64,000 bases of DNA, from contig CAYNOU010000004.1 of NCBI GenBank assembly GCA_964398885.1, forward strand, positions 1 through 64,000. The letters run 5' to 3'. A program made the translations under genes and the position numbers. The notes below the pieces were generated by a model. The model was not told the DNA's origin and ran no database searches. It saw nothing but the letters and a program-made list of their open reading frames with translations. The DNA comes from JAGMCF01 sp964398885. GTDB taxonomy: Bacteria; Cloacimonadota; Cloacimonadia; JGIOTU-2. This document shows positions 1-9,389 of this stretch, piece by piece. The number at the start of each line of letters is the position of its first letter. Within the stretch, counting starts at the first letter, position 1.

Positions 1-1
1 C

Positions 2-1780
2 CGCGGTGGATGGCGATATAATGCTTATAGCGCAAATAATTACGGTGATAGTGATAATTCTGCTGTCCAATGGCCTGTGCTTGCTCTGAAAGCAATTGAA
101 CAAAATATGCCACCAATACAAACACCAGAATGGGTAAAAACTGAACTGGCATATTGGCTTGAATATAGTCAGTATATTGATGGTGGTTTTGGATATACAT
201 CCCCAGGTTATTGGAATAATAATGTTAAAACAGGAGCAGGTCTGGCAAGTCATTATTATATTGGAACACCAATTACTGATTCTACAATTGTAAATGGTCT
301 AAATTTTTTAGATGTTCACTTCTATGATACCTATGATGGATCGGTTGGTGAAATGTTAGGTGGGAATTACTATGCACTTTATGGTTTTAAAAAAGCAATG
401 GAATTCTACGATATTACAACATTTGGTACTGGACCAATAGACTGGTATGAAGAGATTTCAGATTACCTTCTTGACAATAGCTATTATGGTCAAAATGCTG
501 ATGGTTCCTGGCCCGGTGGAACTTATGCTATTACCTGGACAGCAGGAACAACTCCTACTTCAATATTAGTATTAACTCGAGGTGTAGTTCAATTACAACC
601 CGTAGCTGTCATTAGTTCTTCCAACTTGCCGCAACCAACAAACACTCCGATTGCTTATTCAGGTGCAAATTCCTATCATCAAAATCCTGAGGAATTTATT
701 ACTAAATGGGAATGGGACTTTGATGCTAGTGATGGTATAGATTGGGATAATCCTGATGCTATTGGTGAATTTGTAATATGGGAATATTCTGTGGAAGATA
801 CTTTTGAAGTCACTTTGCGTGTTACTGGTAGTGATACGCTAATGGACACGGATGTCCATTTTACAATAGTAGATGATGGTGTAAATCACGCACCTATTGC
901 AGATCCTGGTGGACCATATGCTGGTGAAGTTGGTGAAACTATAACATTGGATGGCTCTGGTTCGTACGATCCAGATGGTGATGAAATCACGCTCTACGAA
1001 TGGGATACAGATGGTGATGGAATATATGATGATGCTACTGGTGTAACAACTGATGTCTTATTTGATAATGTATACTCAGGCCTTGTTGGTCTACGAATCT
1101 GGGATACCCACGACGCTTGTTCTGATACCACTGCTCCAAAATATGTTACCTTATGGACATCAAATGTTGATCTTGAATTAACAGGAAACAATGTAACGGT
1201 ATCAAATCTTCACCCTGCTGAGGGAGAGTTAATAAATTTTGAAGCTACCATTGAATGTCATACTGATGATGGTGCTACTGTTAGTGAGTTTATTGTTCGC
1301 TTCTATGATGGTGACCCATCAATAATTGTTAATCCAATCGGAGCATTTACTCTTGGACCAATGGGAAATGGAGATGAAGAAACAGTAATATTAGAGAATT
1401 GGGAAATGCCCGATACACTTACTCATTATATATATATTCAAGCGGATGCTGACGAAAATGTAGAGGAATATAATGAAGATAATAATGAAGTGATAGTCAC
1501 CATTGGACCTGTAGAACCAACCGAAGAACCTTACTTCTCCCCAAATCCATTTAATCCTGATGATGGCACTGGCACATTTTATCCTAATTTTGATGATCCA
1601 CTTTCACCTGTAAAAGTTAAGATATATGATGTATCAAATCAGTTAGTGGCAGAATTAGATGCATTAACTTGGGATGGAAAAAATGATGTTGGGAAAGATG
1701 TCGCAAATGGTGTTTACTTCTGTTTAATTGAAAATGAAGCTGGTAAGAAAGCAATCATTAAAGTAGCGGTATTACGCTAA
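2..1780 (+). CDS. Secreted multidomain protein (cyclase-fold repeats, PKD, CARDB, sorting domain), 5' partial
   Basis: The frame is open from base 2, and the first residues (GGWRYNAYSANNYGDSDNSA, then VQWPVLAL) are a prenyltransferase/squalene-cyclase type repeat, so the gene starts before the window. A GTG at 77 is internal. Domains in order: alpha/alpha-toroid type repeats to about base 580; a first PKD-like segment (about 600-870); a canonical PKD domain with GSGSYDPDGD (about 890-1150); a CARDB-like beta domain (about 1165-1500); and a C-terminal FlgD-like sorting domain ending KVKIYDVSNQLV...NGVYFCLIENEAGKKAIIKV. The last domain is typical of cargo of a type IX-like secretion route in FCB bacteria, so a cell-surface or exported location is inferred. 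The substrate is unknown. The PorV-like gene follows after 14 nt. Confidence 0.85.
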   Translation, partial: RGGWRYNAYSANNYGDSDNSAVQWPVLALKAIEQNMPPIQTPEWVKTELAYWLEYSQYIDGGFGYTSPGYWNNNVKTGAGLASHYYIGTPITDSTIVNGLNFLDVHFYDTYDGSVGEMLGGNYYALYGFKKAMEFYDITTFGTGPIDWYEEISDYLLDNSYYGQNADGSWPGGTYAITWTAGTTPTSILVLTRGVVQLQPVAVISSSNLPQPTNTPIAYSGANSYHQNPEEFITKWEWDFDASDGIDWDNPDAIGEFVIWEYSVEDTFEVTLRVTGSDTLMDTDVHFTIVDDGVNHAPIADPGGPYAGEVGETITLDGSGSYDPDGDEITLYEWDTDGDGIYDDATGVTTDVLFDNVYSGLVGLRIWDTHDACSDTTAPKYVTLWTSNVDLELTGNNVTVSNLHPAEGELINFEATIECHTDDGATVSEFIVRFYDGDPSIIVNPIGAFTLGPMGNGDEETVILENWEMPDTLTHYIYIQADADENVEEYNEDNNEVIVTIGPVEPTEEPYFSPNPFNPDDGTGTFYPNFDDPLSPVKVKIYDVSNQLVAELDALTWDGKNDVGKDVANGVYFCLIENEAGKKAIIKVAVLR

Positions 1781-1794
1781 GAAAGGAGATAAAA

Positions 1795-2766
1795 ATGTTG
1801 AAACGAAGTGTAAATCCTCCCGATGTATCGGGGGGAAAAAATATTAAATACACAAAAATAATTATATCTTTTGCTGCTATTATGTTTGTATTTGTAGGCT
1901 CAATCTTTGCAGATAATGAAGCCTCGGGTGGCGAAAGTGGAGCTTTCTTGCGGATACCAATTGGAGCAAGGTCTGCTGGTATGGGTAATGCGTTTACTGG
2001 TGTTGCAGATGATGTAAATGGTCCGTATTTCAATCCTGCCGGATTAGCACAGATTACTAACTCCAGAATTGGTGGTATGTATAATATTATGACCCTGGAT
2101 AGACAAAACTATCAAGCTACAATTGTTATGGGTAATGAAAGAGGTAGAGCAGTTGCCCTGACATTTACCAGCTTTGGTGTAAGTGACATTATTGAATGTG
2201 TAGATGGTGTGCCAACTGGAGAAAAGTTTGATGATACGGAAATGGCATTTGGATTATCTGCTGGTGCAAAGTTGTTACCAATATTAAGTCTTGGCGGAAC
2301 TGCAAAATATATCAATCATACAATTTATGATAATAAGGGAGCTGGTTTTGCCTTTGATTTAGGAACCATGTTGCTTTTAAATCCTATACGGATAGGTGCA
2401 AGCATAAGTAATCTTGGCGGAAAATTGACTTGGGATACTGACTCTAAAAATGAAGATGAAATTCCAACAACTTTACGAGCAGGTGCATCAATCCTTTTAC
2501 CTCTTGCTGCAATTGATTTATTAGCTGCTGCAGATATTTCTCAAACTTTTATTGATGAAGAAGATGCAGAAGGTGACTTTAAACTACATTTTGGAGCAGA
2601 AGCCTGGATGGCTGATGTTTTAGGGGTCCGTGCTGGTTTAGATGGAGAAGACCTTAATTTCGGTGCTTCTCTTAAATTAAAAAAGTTAAGATTTGACTAT
2701 GCCTTTTGTCCTGATGCTCTTGATGAAGGACCAACTCATAAACTTGGTGTAGAGATTCAATTTTAA
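1795..2766 (+). CDS. PorV/PorQ-type (UPF0164) outer-membrane beta-barrel protein
   Basis: 323 residues. After a signal peptide (hydrophobic IIISFAAIMFVFVGSIFA), the mature start has the family hallmark GESGAFLRIPIGARSAGMGNAFTGVADDVNGPYFNPAGLAQ. FadL/UPF0164-like beta strands follow to the C-terminal GVEIQF. PorV acts in type IX secretion as an outer-membrane shuttle for proteins with C-terminal sorting domains, which fits the preceding gene. RBS AAGGAG lies at 1783-1788. The stretch NPPDVSGG before the signal peptide is encoded by a GC-rich palindrome (1816-1835) and makes the n-region unusually long. No better internal start precedes the hydrophobic core. The specific role as PorV is inferred; the family assignment is solid. 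Confidence 0.8.
   Translation: MLKRSVNPPDVSGGKNIKYTKIIISFAAIMFVFVGSIFADNEASGGESGAFLRIPIGARSAGMGNAFTGVADDVNGPYFNPAGLAQITNSRIGGMYNIMTLDRQNYQATIVMGNERGRAVALTFTSFGVSDIIECVDGVPTGEKFDDTEMAFGLSAGAKLLPILSLGGTAKYINHTIYDNKGAGFAFDLGTMLLLNPIRIGASISNLGGKLTWDTDSKNEDEIPTTLRAGASILLPLAAIDLLAAADISQTFIDEEDAEGDFKLHFGAEAWMADVLGVRAGLDGEDLNFGASLKLKKLRFDYAFCPDALDEGPTHKLGVEIQF
1816..1835. repeat. CCCGAT/ATCGGG palindrome inside the PorV-like reading frame
   Basis: CCTCCCGATGTATCGGGGGG: arms CCTCCCGAT and ATCGGGGGG around a GT centre, with one T-G wobble. It keeps the frame and encodes PPDVSGG. The same core recurs at 29321, 32580, 33449, 36797 and 38803. Confidence 0.85.
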
Positions 2767-2788
2767 AATTGTAAGATATATTAAAAAT

Positions 2789-2828
2789 ACGGCTTTCTGT
2801 AATATAAATCACATTAAGCCGTTTTTTT
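2789..2828 (+). terminator. Rho-independent terminator after the PorV-like gene
   Basis: Stem ACGGCTT (2789-2795) pairs with AAGCCGT (2816-2822) across a 20-nt loop, followed by a run of seven T. It lies 23 nt after the stop codon and separates this unit from ssrA. Confidence 0.7.
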
Positions 2829-2912
2829 CAAAGCAATACAAAACTTGACAAAAAAGATATTATTTTTAAATTTTAATAAGAAAATAAAACTTTGTTTTTT
2901 GACATATACATA

Positions 2913-3288
2913 GGGGGTGACAGGCTTCGACAGGGACTGTGGGTACAGGAATAGCATATCAGGGAGATTACCTATCCTGTCTGCTGGAGGTAAATCCTTC
3001 GGATGAAAAAATGGTAATGCAAAATCTAATTGCAGATGAAAATCTCGCATTAGCTGCCTAAAAAGGTAGCTACATTTGACTTGATGTTGCCATTTGCATC
3101 TCTTCAAATGTCGTTCAAAATGGCTCTAATATTGTGATGTCTATAAGCAGTATTGAAATTTATAGACTGGTTCTGTAAGGATTTGTTTGTTGTTCTGAAC
3201 AGAATAAGAAAATCACAACAGACTAAGTATGTAGAAGTTCTTGTATCCAAATCTCTGGACGCGGGTTCAACTCCCGCCACCTCCACCA
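2913..3288 (+). ncRNA. ssrA: tmRNA (transfer-messenger RNA)
   Basis: The 5' end GGGGGTGACAGGCTTCGACA and the 3' end (T-arm GCGGGTTCAACTCCCGC, then CACCTCCACCA) are diagnostic. GGGGGTG pairs with CACCTCC as the tRNA-like acceptor stem and CCA is encoded. The tag frame ends at TAA 3059-3061 and reads ...NLIADENLALAA, a typical proteolysis tag with the hydrophobic LAA-type end. The exact resume codon is not clear from sequence: in-frame codons before it are GTA (3014), ATG (3017), CAA (3020). tmRNA frees stalled ribosomes and tags the products. A TTGACA box at 2845-2850 could be its -35. A repeat begins exactly at its 3' end. Confidence 0.93.
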
Positions 3289-3385
3289 GTCTTCGTTCCG
3301 ATAAATCGGAACTACGCCTTGGTAAACCAATATTGATTAATATATTAATTATATTTGTTTTTAACAAAGCGAAAAACGAAGACTG
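3287..3385. repeat. 99-bp inverted-repeat element abutting the 3' end of ssrA
   Basis: CAGTCTTCGTT (3287-3297) is repeated in perfect inverted form as AACGAAGACTG (3375-3385). Inside lies a hairpin TTCCGAT-aa-ATCGGAA (3296-3311). The left end overlaps the CCA of tmRNA by two bases. The remaining sequence to 3593 (305 bases without a gene in all) carries more scattered CGAAG and GACGAAG motifs and no convincing reading frame. Confidence 0.65.
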
Positions 3386-3593
3386 CCACTGCGAAACGAA
3401 GTGAAGACGGGCATTAAATATTCTTTCTAAGTTTGTTAATTCAGTCGTAACAAAGTCATGTTTAAAACGGCGAAGTCGTAGACGAAGCTGTGCCATTCCA
3501 ATTTATGTGTTATAAGATTTGCTCAAAACTACTTATCTTGGCGAAGTTTTAACGAAGACCGATGCTTTAGCAGGCCAGATATAAGGGCACAAA

Positions 3594-3836
3594 ATGTTTC
3601 ACTATGTTTATATTTTAACAAGCATTTCCCACAAAGATTGTCATTATATTGGGTATACTAAAGATTTAGATAAACGATTAGCAAAGCATAATAATGGAGA
3701 AGTAAAATATACATCTAAATATAAACCATGGCAAATACAAACAGCAATTGCGTTTGATACAAAAGACAAAGCATGGGCATTTGAGAAATATCTGAAGAGT
3801 CACTCTGGTAGAGCATTTGCTAGAAAACACTTTTGA
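3594..3836 (+). CDS. Small GIY-YIG nuclease-superfamily protein (UPF0213-like)
   Basis: 80 residues. YVYIL (residues 4-8) and YIGYTKDLDKRLAKHNNG (18-35) are the GIY-YIG signature with the following arginine/lysine helix. FEKYLKSHSGRAFARK near the C terminus is the usual end of this short family. Single-domain members are probably DNA structure-specific nucleases, but most are uncharacterised. It lies alone between ssrA and a secreted-protein gene, preceded by CGAAG-rich repeats, a context in which such small GIY-YIG genes may spread (inference). No good Shine-Dalgarno sequence is visible. Confidence 0.8.
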   Translation: MFHYVYILTSISHKDCHYIGYTKDLDKRLAKHNNGEVKYTSKYKPWQIQTAIAFDTKDKAWAFEKYLKSHSGRAFARKHF

Positions 3837-3968
3837 ACTGAGCAAAAATAGAAGGGTTTACAGTCATTGTAGATAACAAAAAAAAGAAACTGCAGCAGAT
3901 TCAATTGCCACAGTGATGGGCTAAATAGCATACAGATTCTAAATCTAAATTTAATGAATGGAGGAATC

Positions 3969-6900
3969 ATGAAAAAAATAGTATTGATTGCAATAACATT
4001 TACTTTGGTATGTATATCTTTATCTGCCAGACAGGTAAAGGAAGGTAGTGCGCCCACAAGAATGCTGGACATATTTAAGATTCACGATATAGGAGCATTT
4101 CAACTTCGTACTTCAAATTATGGTTGTTTGGGTTCTGGTGATGATGTTGTCCCTCAATGGCCATCCCTTGAGTTTCCCAAGGGTTCTGGGATTGATTATT
4201 TATATATTGGCTCACTATGGTTTGGAGCTTCAAAGCAAAGAAGAAATGAATATGGACAAATATTATACTGGCAGGATGAGGAATACTCCGAAACTGGAAC
4301 AACTAATATGGGCTTTGGACGAGTTATTGATACTTTGACCACAGTAGGCTTTGATGGTGATGCTGATATGTATGAATTACTACCTGCTTATAATCCTCTG
4401 GAAGAAAACGCACTTGGAACTCTATATTATCAATACAATTCTTCTGACAGTACACTTAAGTTTTATGGTTCTGATGGAATTCCAGACTATGACGATGATG
4501 GAGATGGACAAATTGATGAAGACCCAATAGGAATGATTGGTTTTCCTTATGACCCTGATAGCATCTTTTGTTTTACAATGCCTTATGACGATGATGGGGA
4601 CGGCTTAGTAGATGAAGACGGTGGATATTATGGTGCAGAAAATATTATGTCCTATTCTTATGATTACAGTCCATTTGGAACACCTGGACATAGAATATGG
4701 GGTGGATGGACTTTTGGTCAGAGTCATACCCCATTGAATATAGCAGTAAAACAGGAGTCATTCTGTTGGAATGGATATAAAATTGAGAAACTTGCATTAC
4801 TTAAAACTACTATTTATAATATGAATGAACTGGATACACTCTTTGATTATACTTTAGGATATTTTTTTGACTGTGATATAGGACCACAATCATGGTCCTC
4901 CTCTGATCGTTCACTTGAAGATGTAAGCAGTTATTTTATCGGCTCAGATTATGAATTTCCCTTCAGTTATGACCATGATGGAGATGGAGGACTTACTGAA
5001 GGATATGTTGCAGCAAAAATATTTTCACCTCAGATTTATGCAAATTATGCATGTTACACCTGGGAAGTAGGAGATGGACCACGAGATGAATCTCATCTTA
5101 CTACACCTCCATATCGCAATGAAAAATACTGGCTTATGACAGATAGAAATCCTAATGAATATAAGTACATTTCACTAAGAGATAATCCTAACGCACAGGT
5201 TGATTATCCATGTGATACGCGCTTTATGTATTCATATTATGGTGACATGCATGGTTTTATTGCACCAACAGACTCAAGCTTAAACATAGCACCAGGTGAT
5301 TCAGCTGTTATATATTCAGCAATTTTCCTTGGTGATAACTTTGATGAATTAACAGAAATTGCTGATATTCTTCAGCAATTCCACGATTCTAATTTTGACC
5401 TTGCATTTTTAAATAATTATTACTCAGACCTTTTCTTTTCTGAATATATAGAAGGAAACTCTCAAAACAAAGCATTGGAAATCTATAATGATACCGGCTC
5501 TGAAGTGGATCTTTCAAATTATAGAATAGCTCAAGCTGTTAATGGCAATGGATGGGAATATTGGCATACTTTTCCTGCTTCGGCATTTTTACCTCATGGA
5601 GATGTGTGGGTAATAACAACTGATGAAGCAGATACAACTTTGCAAAATGTGGCAGATGAAATTCTTTCTTATCCAAGTGTCGTTCATTTTAATGGAAATG
5701 ATGCAAGAGGATTAGAAAAAACCCCCGACAATGGTCAATCTTGGGAATTAATTGATGTTATTGGAATACCTGATGAAAACCCTGGAGAAGGATGGGATGT
5801 TGCTGGAATACCTGATGCAACGAAAAATCATACATTAGTAAGAAAGGATTATATTTATAAAGGAAATACTGATTGGCAATCTTCTGCAGGAACGAATATT
5901 GATAACTCGGAATGGATAGTTTATCCTGAGGATACTTTTGAATATCTTGGCTTACATGGTGAAGGAAGCATACTGCCCACCACATTTGTAAACACCACAC
6001 AGGGAAATATAGATTCGTTCCGTGTTGGTGCAGGAATTCATTTTAAGTTTTCCGCATCCCCTTTTGCCGCATATTATAAATATCGCCTTGTATATTATGA
6101 AAGAGTAGGAACAGATTCTATGGTTGTTCAGTGGAATGAAGATGCCATATTAGATAGTACAGAATGGTATTTTACTGAAGATTATGAAAATCCTGATGAG
6201 GTGATATTAAAGGCTGAATATCCTGGTAGAAATCCTTTTGGAAAGCCATTTCTAAGCGTAAATGAATTTAATGAAGTAACTCAGCTGCAAGTAAAAGCAG
6301 TTAATTATGCTGGAATGGAAGACCCTGATTATGCAAAAATGACCTTCTTTGTAAGAGGACATTTCAAACCCGAAGCCTGTCCTTTTATGAGCTCATGGCA
6401 GGAATGGCCAGATGAATATTATGAAACCATATTAGGTGATATTCGTTTAAATATTACTCCATATATCTATATTCTTGGCGAATATACTTATTTAACATAC
6501 TTATCAAATTATCAGGAAGAGATACCTTATGAGATTGTGTCTGGAGAGTTTCACTATGCAAATAGGTTTTATATGGATATAAATGAAGACCTTTCTGCAA
6601 TCTGGTCTGATGATATCAGAATCTATTTGAAATGGAGTTACCTGGGAGAATATGAGTATGCTTCTGAGCATTATAGAATATATTATGCAGGTCATACATA
6701 TTCTTATGATGAGAATTTAGATATGTATTTCCGCTATTTCTGTGATATAGAATTTATGGATATTCAGTTAGATGGTAATGCAGATGGTATTCCACCAATT
6801 GGAACTGTAATTGTTGATGATATTACTGGCGAAGAGTGGATGAGAGTTCCAATTAGTGAGGAACAAGCCTGTACATTGACTAATTTACCATCAGGCTCAC

Positions 6901-8174
6901 ATATATTTAAAGTGCGAGCTGCGGATTTACAGGGTGCAATTGACCCAACTCCTGAAATACTTGAATTTGCACTACACGAAAGAGTTGAACAAAATGAAAA
7001 AGAAGGTGTCCTTGTTGTAGATGATACAAAAGCAACTCCGATATTTGCTGTAGAAGATTCTGTGGACATATTCTACGATAATCTTCTTGAGGATTGCCCT
7101 GAAGAAGTTACTACCTTTGATCTAAATGAAGAGCCATTTCATAATGTCGTTTATTTGAATAGAGATATTAGAGATGAAGTGAATATTGCACCATATTTTG
7201 CTCCATCAGATATTCAGCAATATAAACTTATTATTTGGCATGCTAATAATCCTAAAGAGCTTTTTCCCTCTACTTTGGGAGAAGTCCATTTAGTAAACCA
7301 TTACGATATACTAAGATTTTATCTTAATAGTGGAGGTAATCTATTATTTACTGGCTGTGCTAAAGTTTGTGACCCTGATTATGCAAAGACTAATTTCTTA
7401 CAAGATTATGCGGGATTAGCAGATACTTTATCTGCTTTAAACACTGATGATATTATTTGGGGTATCCCAAGTGTAAACAATTCTCCAATGGGTGGAGCAA
7501 GCGGTTCCGGTTCATTTGAAGATATTGAAATTGACTCTCTTAATGCAGTTTATTCATTAGCAGGATATCCGTTCCCTCAGTATTTTGGTCCTAACCCACT
7601 TGGTGCTATCGGTAGTGTTACATTCCTGAATCTTGTTGATGCTGAAGAAATCTTTACCTGCATCCCTGGACCTAATTTCCCGAATCCCGACCCATACGAT
7701 GGTGCTCCAGTTGGTTCAAAATATATCAAAACACCCGAAGTAAGCGGTTTAGTCTATATTCTTGGTTTCCCACTTTTCTACTTCCAAGTTGATCAAGTAA
7801 AATTGTTCCTGAATAAGGTCTTTGCTGAAATTGATTCGTTGTGGTCAATTGATGATGAAGATCAACTATCATATGGTTCAAATGTTCTATTCCAAAATTA
7901 TCCTAATCCAATGAAAAGCTCAACTACAATCTCTTTTAATTTAGCCACAAAATCCCACGAAAAAGCACAAATAAAGATTTACAATGTAAAAGGTCAATTG
8001 GTAAGAAAAATCAAAATGCAACCCCCGATTTACTCGGGGGTAAAAGGCAAAAATAATATTGTTTGGGATGGAAAAGATAAGAACAACAAACCTGTATCAT
8101 CAGGTATTTACTTCTACAGATTGGAAACAGAAAATTACCAATCTTCTGTTAAGAAGTTACTCCTTTTGCGATAG
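3969..8174 (+). CDS. Very large secreted protein with lamin-tail domain and C-terminal sorting domain
   Basis: The start is set at ATG 3969 because GGAGGA (3960-3965) sits just before it; an in-frame ATG at 3954 lies on the wrong side of that RBS. A signal peptide (MKKIVLIAITFTLVCISLSA) is followed by about 1,380 residues. Visible parts: two Asp-rich calcium-type loops (DYDDDGDGQIDEDP and DDDGDGLVDEDGG, near residues 175-225), a lamin-tail domain (about 490-640, with FFSEYIEGNSQNKALEIYN), a long unassigned beta-rich middle, and a FlgD-like type A sorting domain at the end (NVLFQNYPNPMKSST, IKIYNVKGQLVRKI, SSGIYFYRLET). It is probably exported through the same route as the protein at the window start. 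Function is unknown. The sorting domain carries a palindrome insertion (8021-8041). Confidence 0.85.
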   Translation: MKKIVLIAITFTLVCISLSARQVKEGSAPTRMLDIFKIHDIGAFQLRTSNYGCLGSGDDVVPQWPSLEFPKGSGIDYLYIGSLWFGASKQRRNEYGQILYWQDEEYSETGTTNMGFGRVIDTLTTVGFDGDADMYELLPAYNPLEENALGTLYYQYNSSDSTLKFYGSDGIPDYDDDGDGQIDEDPIGMIGFPYDPDSIFCFTMPYDDDGDGLVDEDGGYYGAENIMSYSYDYSPFGTPGHRIWGGWTFGQSHTPLNIAVKQESFCWNGYKIEKLALLKTTIYNMNELDTLFDYTLGYFFDCDIGPQSWSSSDRSLEDVSSYFIGSDYEFPFSYDHDGDGGLTEGYVAAKIFSPQIYANYACYTWEVGDGPRDESHLTTPPYRNEKYWLMTDRNPNEYKYISLRDNPNAQVDYPCDTRFMYSYYGDMHGFIAPTDSSLNIAPGDSAVIYSAIFLGDNFDELTEIADILQQFHDSNFDLAFLNNYYSDLFFSEYIEGNSQNKALEIYNDTGSEVDLSNYRIAQAVNGNGWEYWHTFPASAFLPHGDVWVITTDEADTTLQNVADEILSYPSVVHFNGNDARGLEKTPDNGQSWELIDVIGIPDENPGEGWDVAGIPDATKNHTLVRKDYIYKGNTDWQSSAGTNIDNSEWIVYPEDTFEYLGLHGEGSILPTTFVNTTQGNIDSFRVGAGIHFKFSASPFAAYYKYRLVYYERVGTDSMVVQWNEDAILDSTEWYFTEDYENPDEVILKAEYPGRNPFGKPFLSVNEFNEVTQLQVKAVNYAGMEDPDYAKMTFFVRGHFKPEACPFMSSWQEWPDEYYETILGDIRLNITPYIYILGEYTYLTYLSNYQEEIPYEIVSGEFHYANRFYMDINEDLSAIWSDDIRIYLKWSYLGEYEYASEHYRIYYAGHTYSYDENLDMYFRYFCDIEFMDIQLDGNADGIPPIGTVIVDDITGEEWMRVPISEEQACTLTNLPSGSHIFKVRAADLQGAIDPTPEILEFALHERVEQNEKEGVLVVDDTKATPIFAVEDSVDIFYDNLLEDCPEEVTTFDLNEEPFHNVVYLNRDIRDEVNIAPYFAPSDIQQYKLIIWHANNPKELFPSTLGEVHLVNHYDILRFYLNSGGNLLFTGCAKVCDPDYAKTNFLQDYAGLADTLSALNTDDIIWGIPSVNNSPMGGASGSGSFEDIEIDSLNAVYSLAGYPFPQYFGPNPLGAIGSVTFLNLVDAEEIFTCIPGPNFPNPDPYDGAPVGSKYIKTPEVSGLVYILGFPLFYFQVDQVKLFLNKVFAEIDSLWSIDDEDQLSYGSNVLFQNYPNPMKSSTTISFNLATKSHEKAQIKIYNVKGQLVRKIKMQPPIYSGVKGKNNIVWDGKDKNNKPVSSGIYFYRLETENYQSSVKKLLLLR
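8021..8041. repeat. Palindrome inside the sorting domain of the large secreted protein
   Basis: Arms ACCCCCGA (8021-8028) and TCGGGGGT (8034-8041) with a five-base loop. It is read in frame as QPPIYSGVKG, exactly where sorting domains have a short turn between strands, so it lengthens a surface loop. Confidence 0.8.
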
Positions 8175-8213
8175 ATACAGTGAGTAAATCCATTTACAGA
8201 TAATATATTGCTA

Positions 8214-8263
8214 AAGACGGCATTTTCAGTCTTAATTAAAAACTGAATGTCGTCTTCTTTCTT
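8214..8263 (+). terminator. Terminator-like hairpin after the large secreted-protein gene
   Basis: AAGACGGCATTTTCAGT (8214-8230) pairs imperfectly with ACTGAATGTCGTCTT (8242-8256), followed by a T/C-rich stretch CTTTCTTTCCTTTTT. Confidence 0.6.
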
Positions 8264-8362
8264 TCCTTTTTCAATATTTATGGAATTCTGACAAGGATAT
8301 TAATAAATATTGCTAAATTTTTAATATAATGTTTAAGGATAGATATTTTTGATAAAATAAAA

Positions 8363-8392
8363 TGGAACCATATTTATATTCTTTAGGTCTAA
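8363..8392 (+). promoter_or_regulatory. Predicted ECF-sigma promoter of the sigma-factor operon
   Basis: TGGAACC (8363-8369), 16-nt spacer, GGTCTAA (8386-8392). The GGAAC -35 and GTC -10 cores are what many ECF sigma factors recognise. The same pair, preceded by the same TAAAA, occurs at 13499-13527 upstream of the efflux operon. Its place 28 bp before the first gene of an operon that itself encodes an ECF sigma factor suggests autoregulation (inference). Confidence 0.6.
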
Positions 8393-8419
8393 TTGAATAG
8401 AAGCTAATCGGAGGATAGT

Positions 8420-8884
8420 ATGTTAAAAAAAGTTTTTATAAATTCTATTATTATGATTTTAATATTTTTTCTACTTACTACTGGTTGTGGTAAAAAACAT
8501 CATCCCAAAGAACATCCATTTCCACCAATGGATATGTCAAATGCTCTTATATTAAAAATGTCAAGAGACCTTGATATGACTGATGAACAAAAGGAAGTTC
8601 TTAAAAAAATACAAGAAGAAATTCGTGCAAAAAGAGAAGAAATGAAAGATAAATTTCCTGATCACAAAGAAAGAATTATCTCGTTAATTAAAAGTGATAA
8701 AATAACAAAAGAACAAGTTCTAACAGTTCTTAGAGGTCCTCAAAGATACAAAGAAGAAATGGATGATTTTATTAGCGAAAAACTTGTGTTATTCCATAAG
8801 ATGCTAACCCCTGAGCAAAAGGAAAAACTTGCAGAAGAAGTAAGAAATTTTGCCCCTCCAAAAAGAATAAGAAAACATGACTGA
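8420..8884 (+). CDS. Spy/CpxP-like lipoprotein
   Basis: 154 residues. The lipoprotein signal MLKKVFINSIIMILIFFLLTTGC has its lipobox cysteine at residue 23. The rest is charged and helical, with LDMTDEQKEVLKKIQEEIRAKREEM (about 50-75) and KMLTPEQKEKL (about 130-140), the two LTxxQ-type repeats of the Spy/CpxP/ZraP family of periplasmic stress chaperones or sensors. RBS GGAGGA lies at 8410-8415. The stop overlaps the sigma-factor start by 8 bp, so the two are translationally coupled. By analogy with CpxP it could report envelope stress or metal to the sigma system (inference). Confidence 0.75.
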   Translation: MLKKVFINSIIMILIFFLLTTGCGKKHHPKEHPFPPMDMSNALILKMSRDLDMTDEQKEVLKKIQEEIRAKREEMKDKFPDHKERIISLIKSDKITKEQVLTVLRGPQRYKEEMDDFISEKLVLFHKMLTPEQKEKLAEEVRNFAPPKRIRKHD

Positions 8885-9389
8885 AGAAGCTTTTGCTGAT
8901 ATTGTTGGCAAGACAAAAATTATTGTTTTATCTGCAATCAAAAAATACCTCTATGATGGCTATTCACATGCAATTGATGATATTGTGCAAGAAACTTATC
9001 TTAGGGCATATAAAAGTTTGGTTAATGGTAAATTCAGAGAAGAAGCAAAGATTTCTTCTTGGTTATATACAATTGCAAGAAATGAAACTTTCAGGATGAA
9101 TAAAAAACTAATGAAATTAGAAAAAATTAAAGAAAAGAAATTGGACTCATTAATTCTTTTTAATGAAATTGTTGAAAATAGTGAATTCAAAAGAGAACTT
9201 GATATAGAAGCAATTATCAAATCTTTACCTGAAAAATACAAGTCTGTTATGAGATTATATATTGATGGGAAAAAAGAGAAGCAAATATCAGATTCGTTGT
9301 CAATACCAGTTGGAACTGTAAAATCCCGACTTCATAGAGGAAAAAAAATGTTACAAAAATATTATAATAAGGAATATAACTATGTCTAA
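8877..9389 (+). CDS. ECF-type RNA polymerase sigma factor
   Basis: 170 residues, the usual size of an ECF sigma factor. Region 2 includes DDIVQETYLRAYKSL (about 22-37) and AKISSWLYTIARNETFR (about 48-64). Region 4 is LPEKYKSVMRLYIDGKKEKQISDSLSIPVGTVKSRLHRGKKML (about 118-160), a helix-turn-helix for the -35 element. It overlaps both neighbours (8 bp each) in a three-gene operon with a Spy-like lipoprotein and a small membrane protein. A GGAACC/GGTCTAA promoter precedes the operon. It probably directs an envelope-stress regulon that includes the efflux operon from 13.5 kb. Confidence 0.93.
   Translation: MTEEAFADIVGKTKIIVLSAIKKYLYDGYSHAIDDIVQETYLRAYKSLVNGKFREEAKISSWLYTIARNETFRMNKKLMKLEKIKEKKLDSLILFNEIVENSEFKRELDIEAIIKSLPEKYKSVMRLYIDGKKEKQISDSLSIPVGTVKSRLHRGKKMLQKYYNKEYNYV

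Noticed and set aside
77..1780. Gene starting at GTG 77
   Set aside because: The frame is open to base 2 with clear domain sequence, so the true start is outside the window.
3153..3404. Plus-strand frame of 83 codons over the end of ssrA
   Set aside because: It overlaps the tRNA-like part of tmRNA and repeat DNA; no domain.
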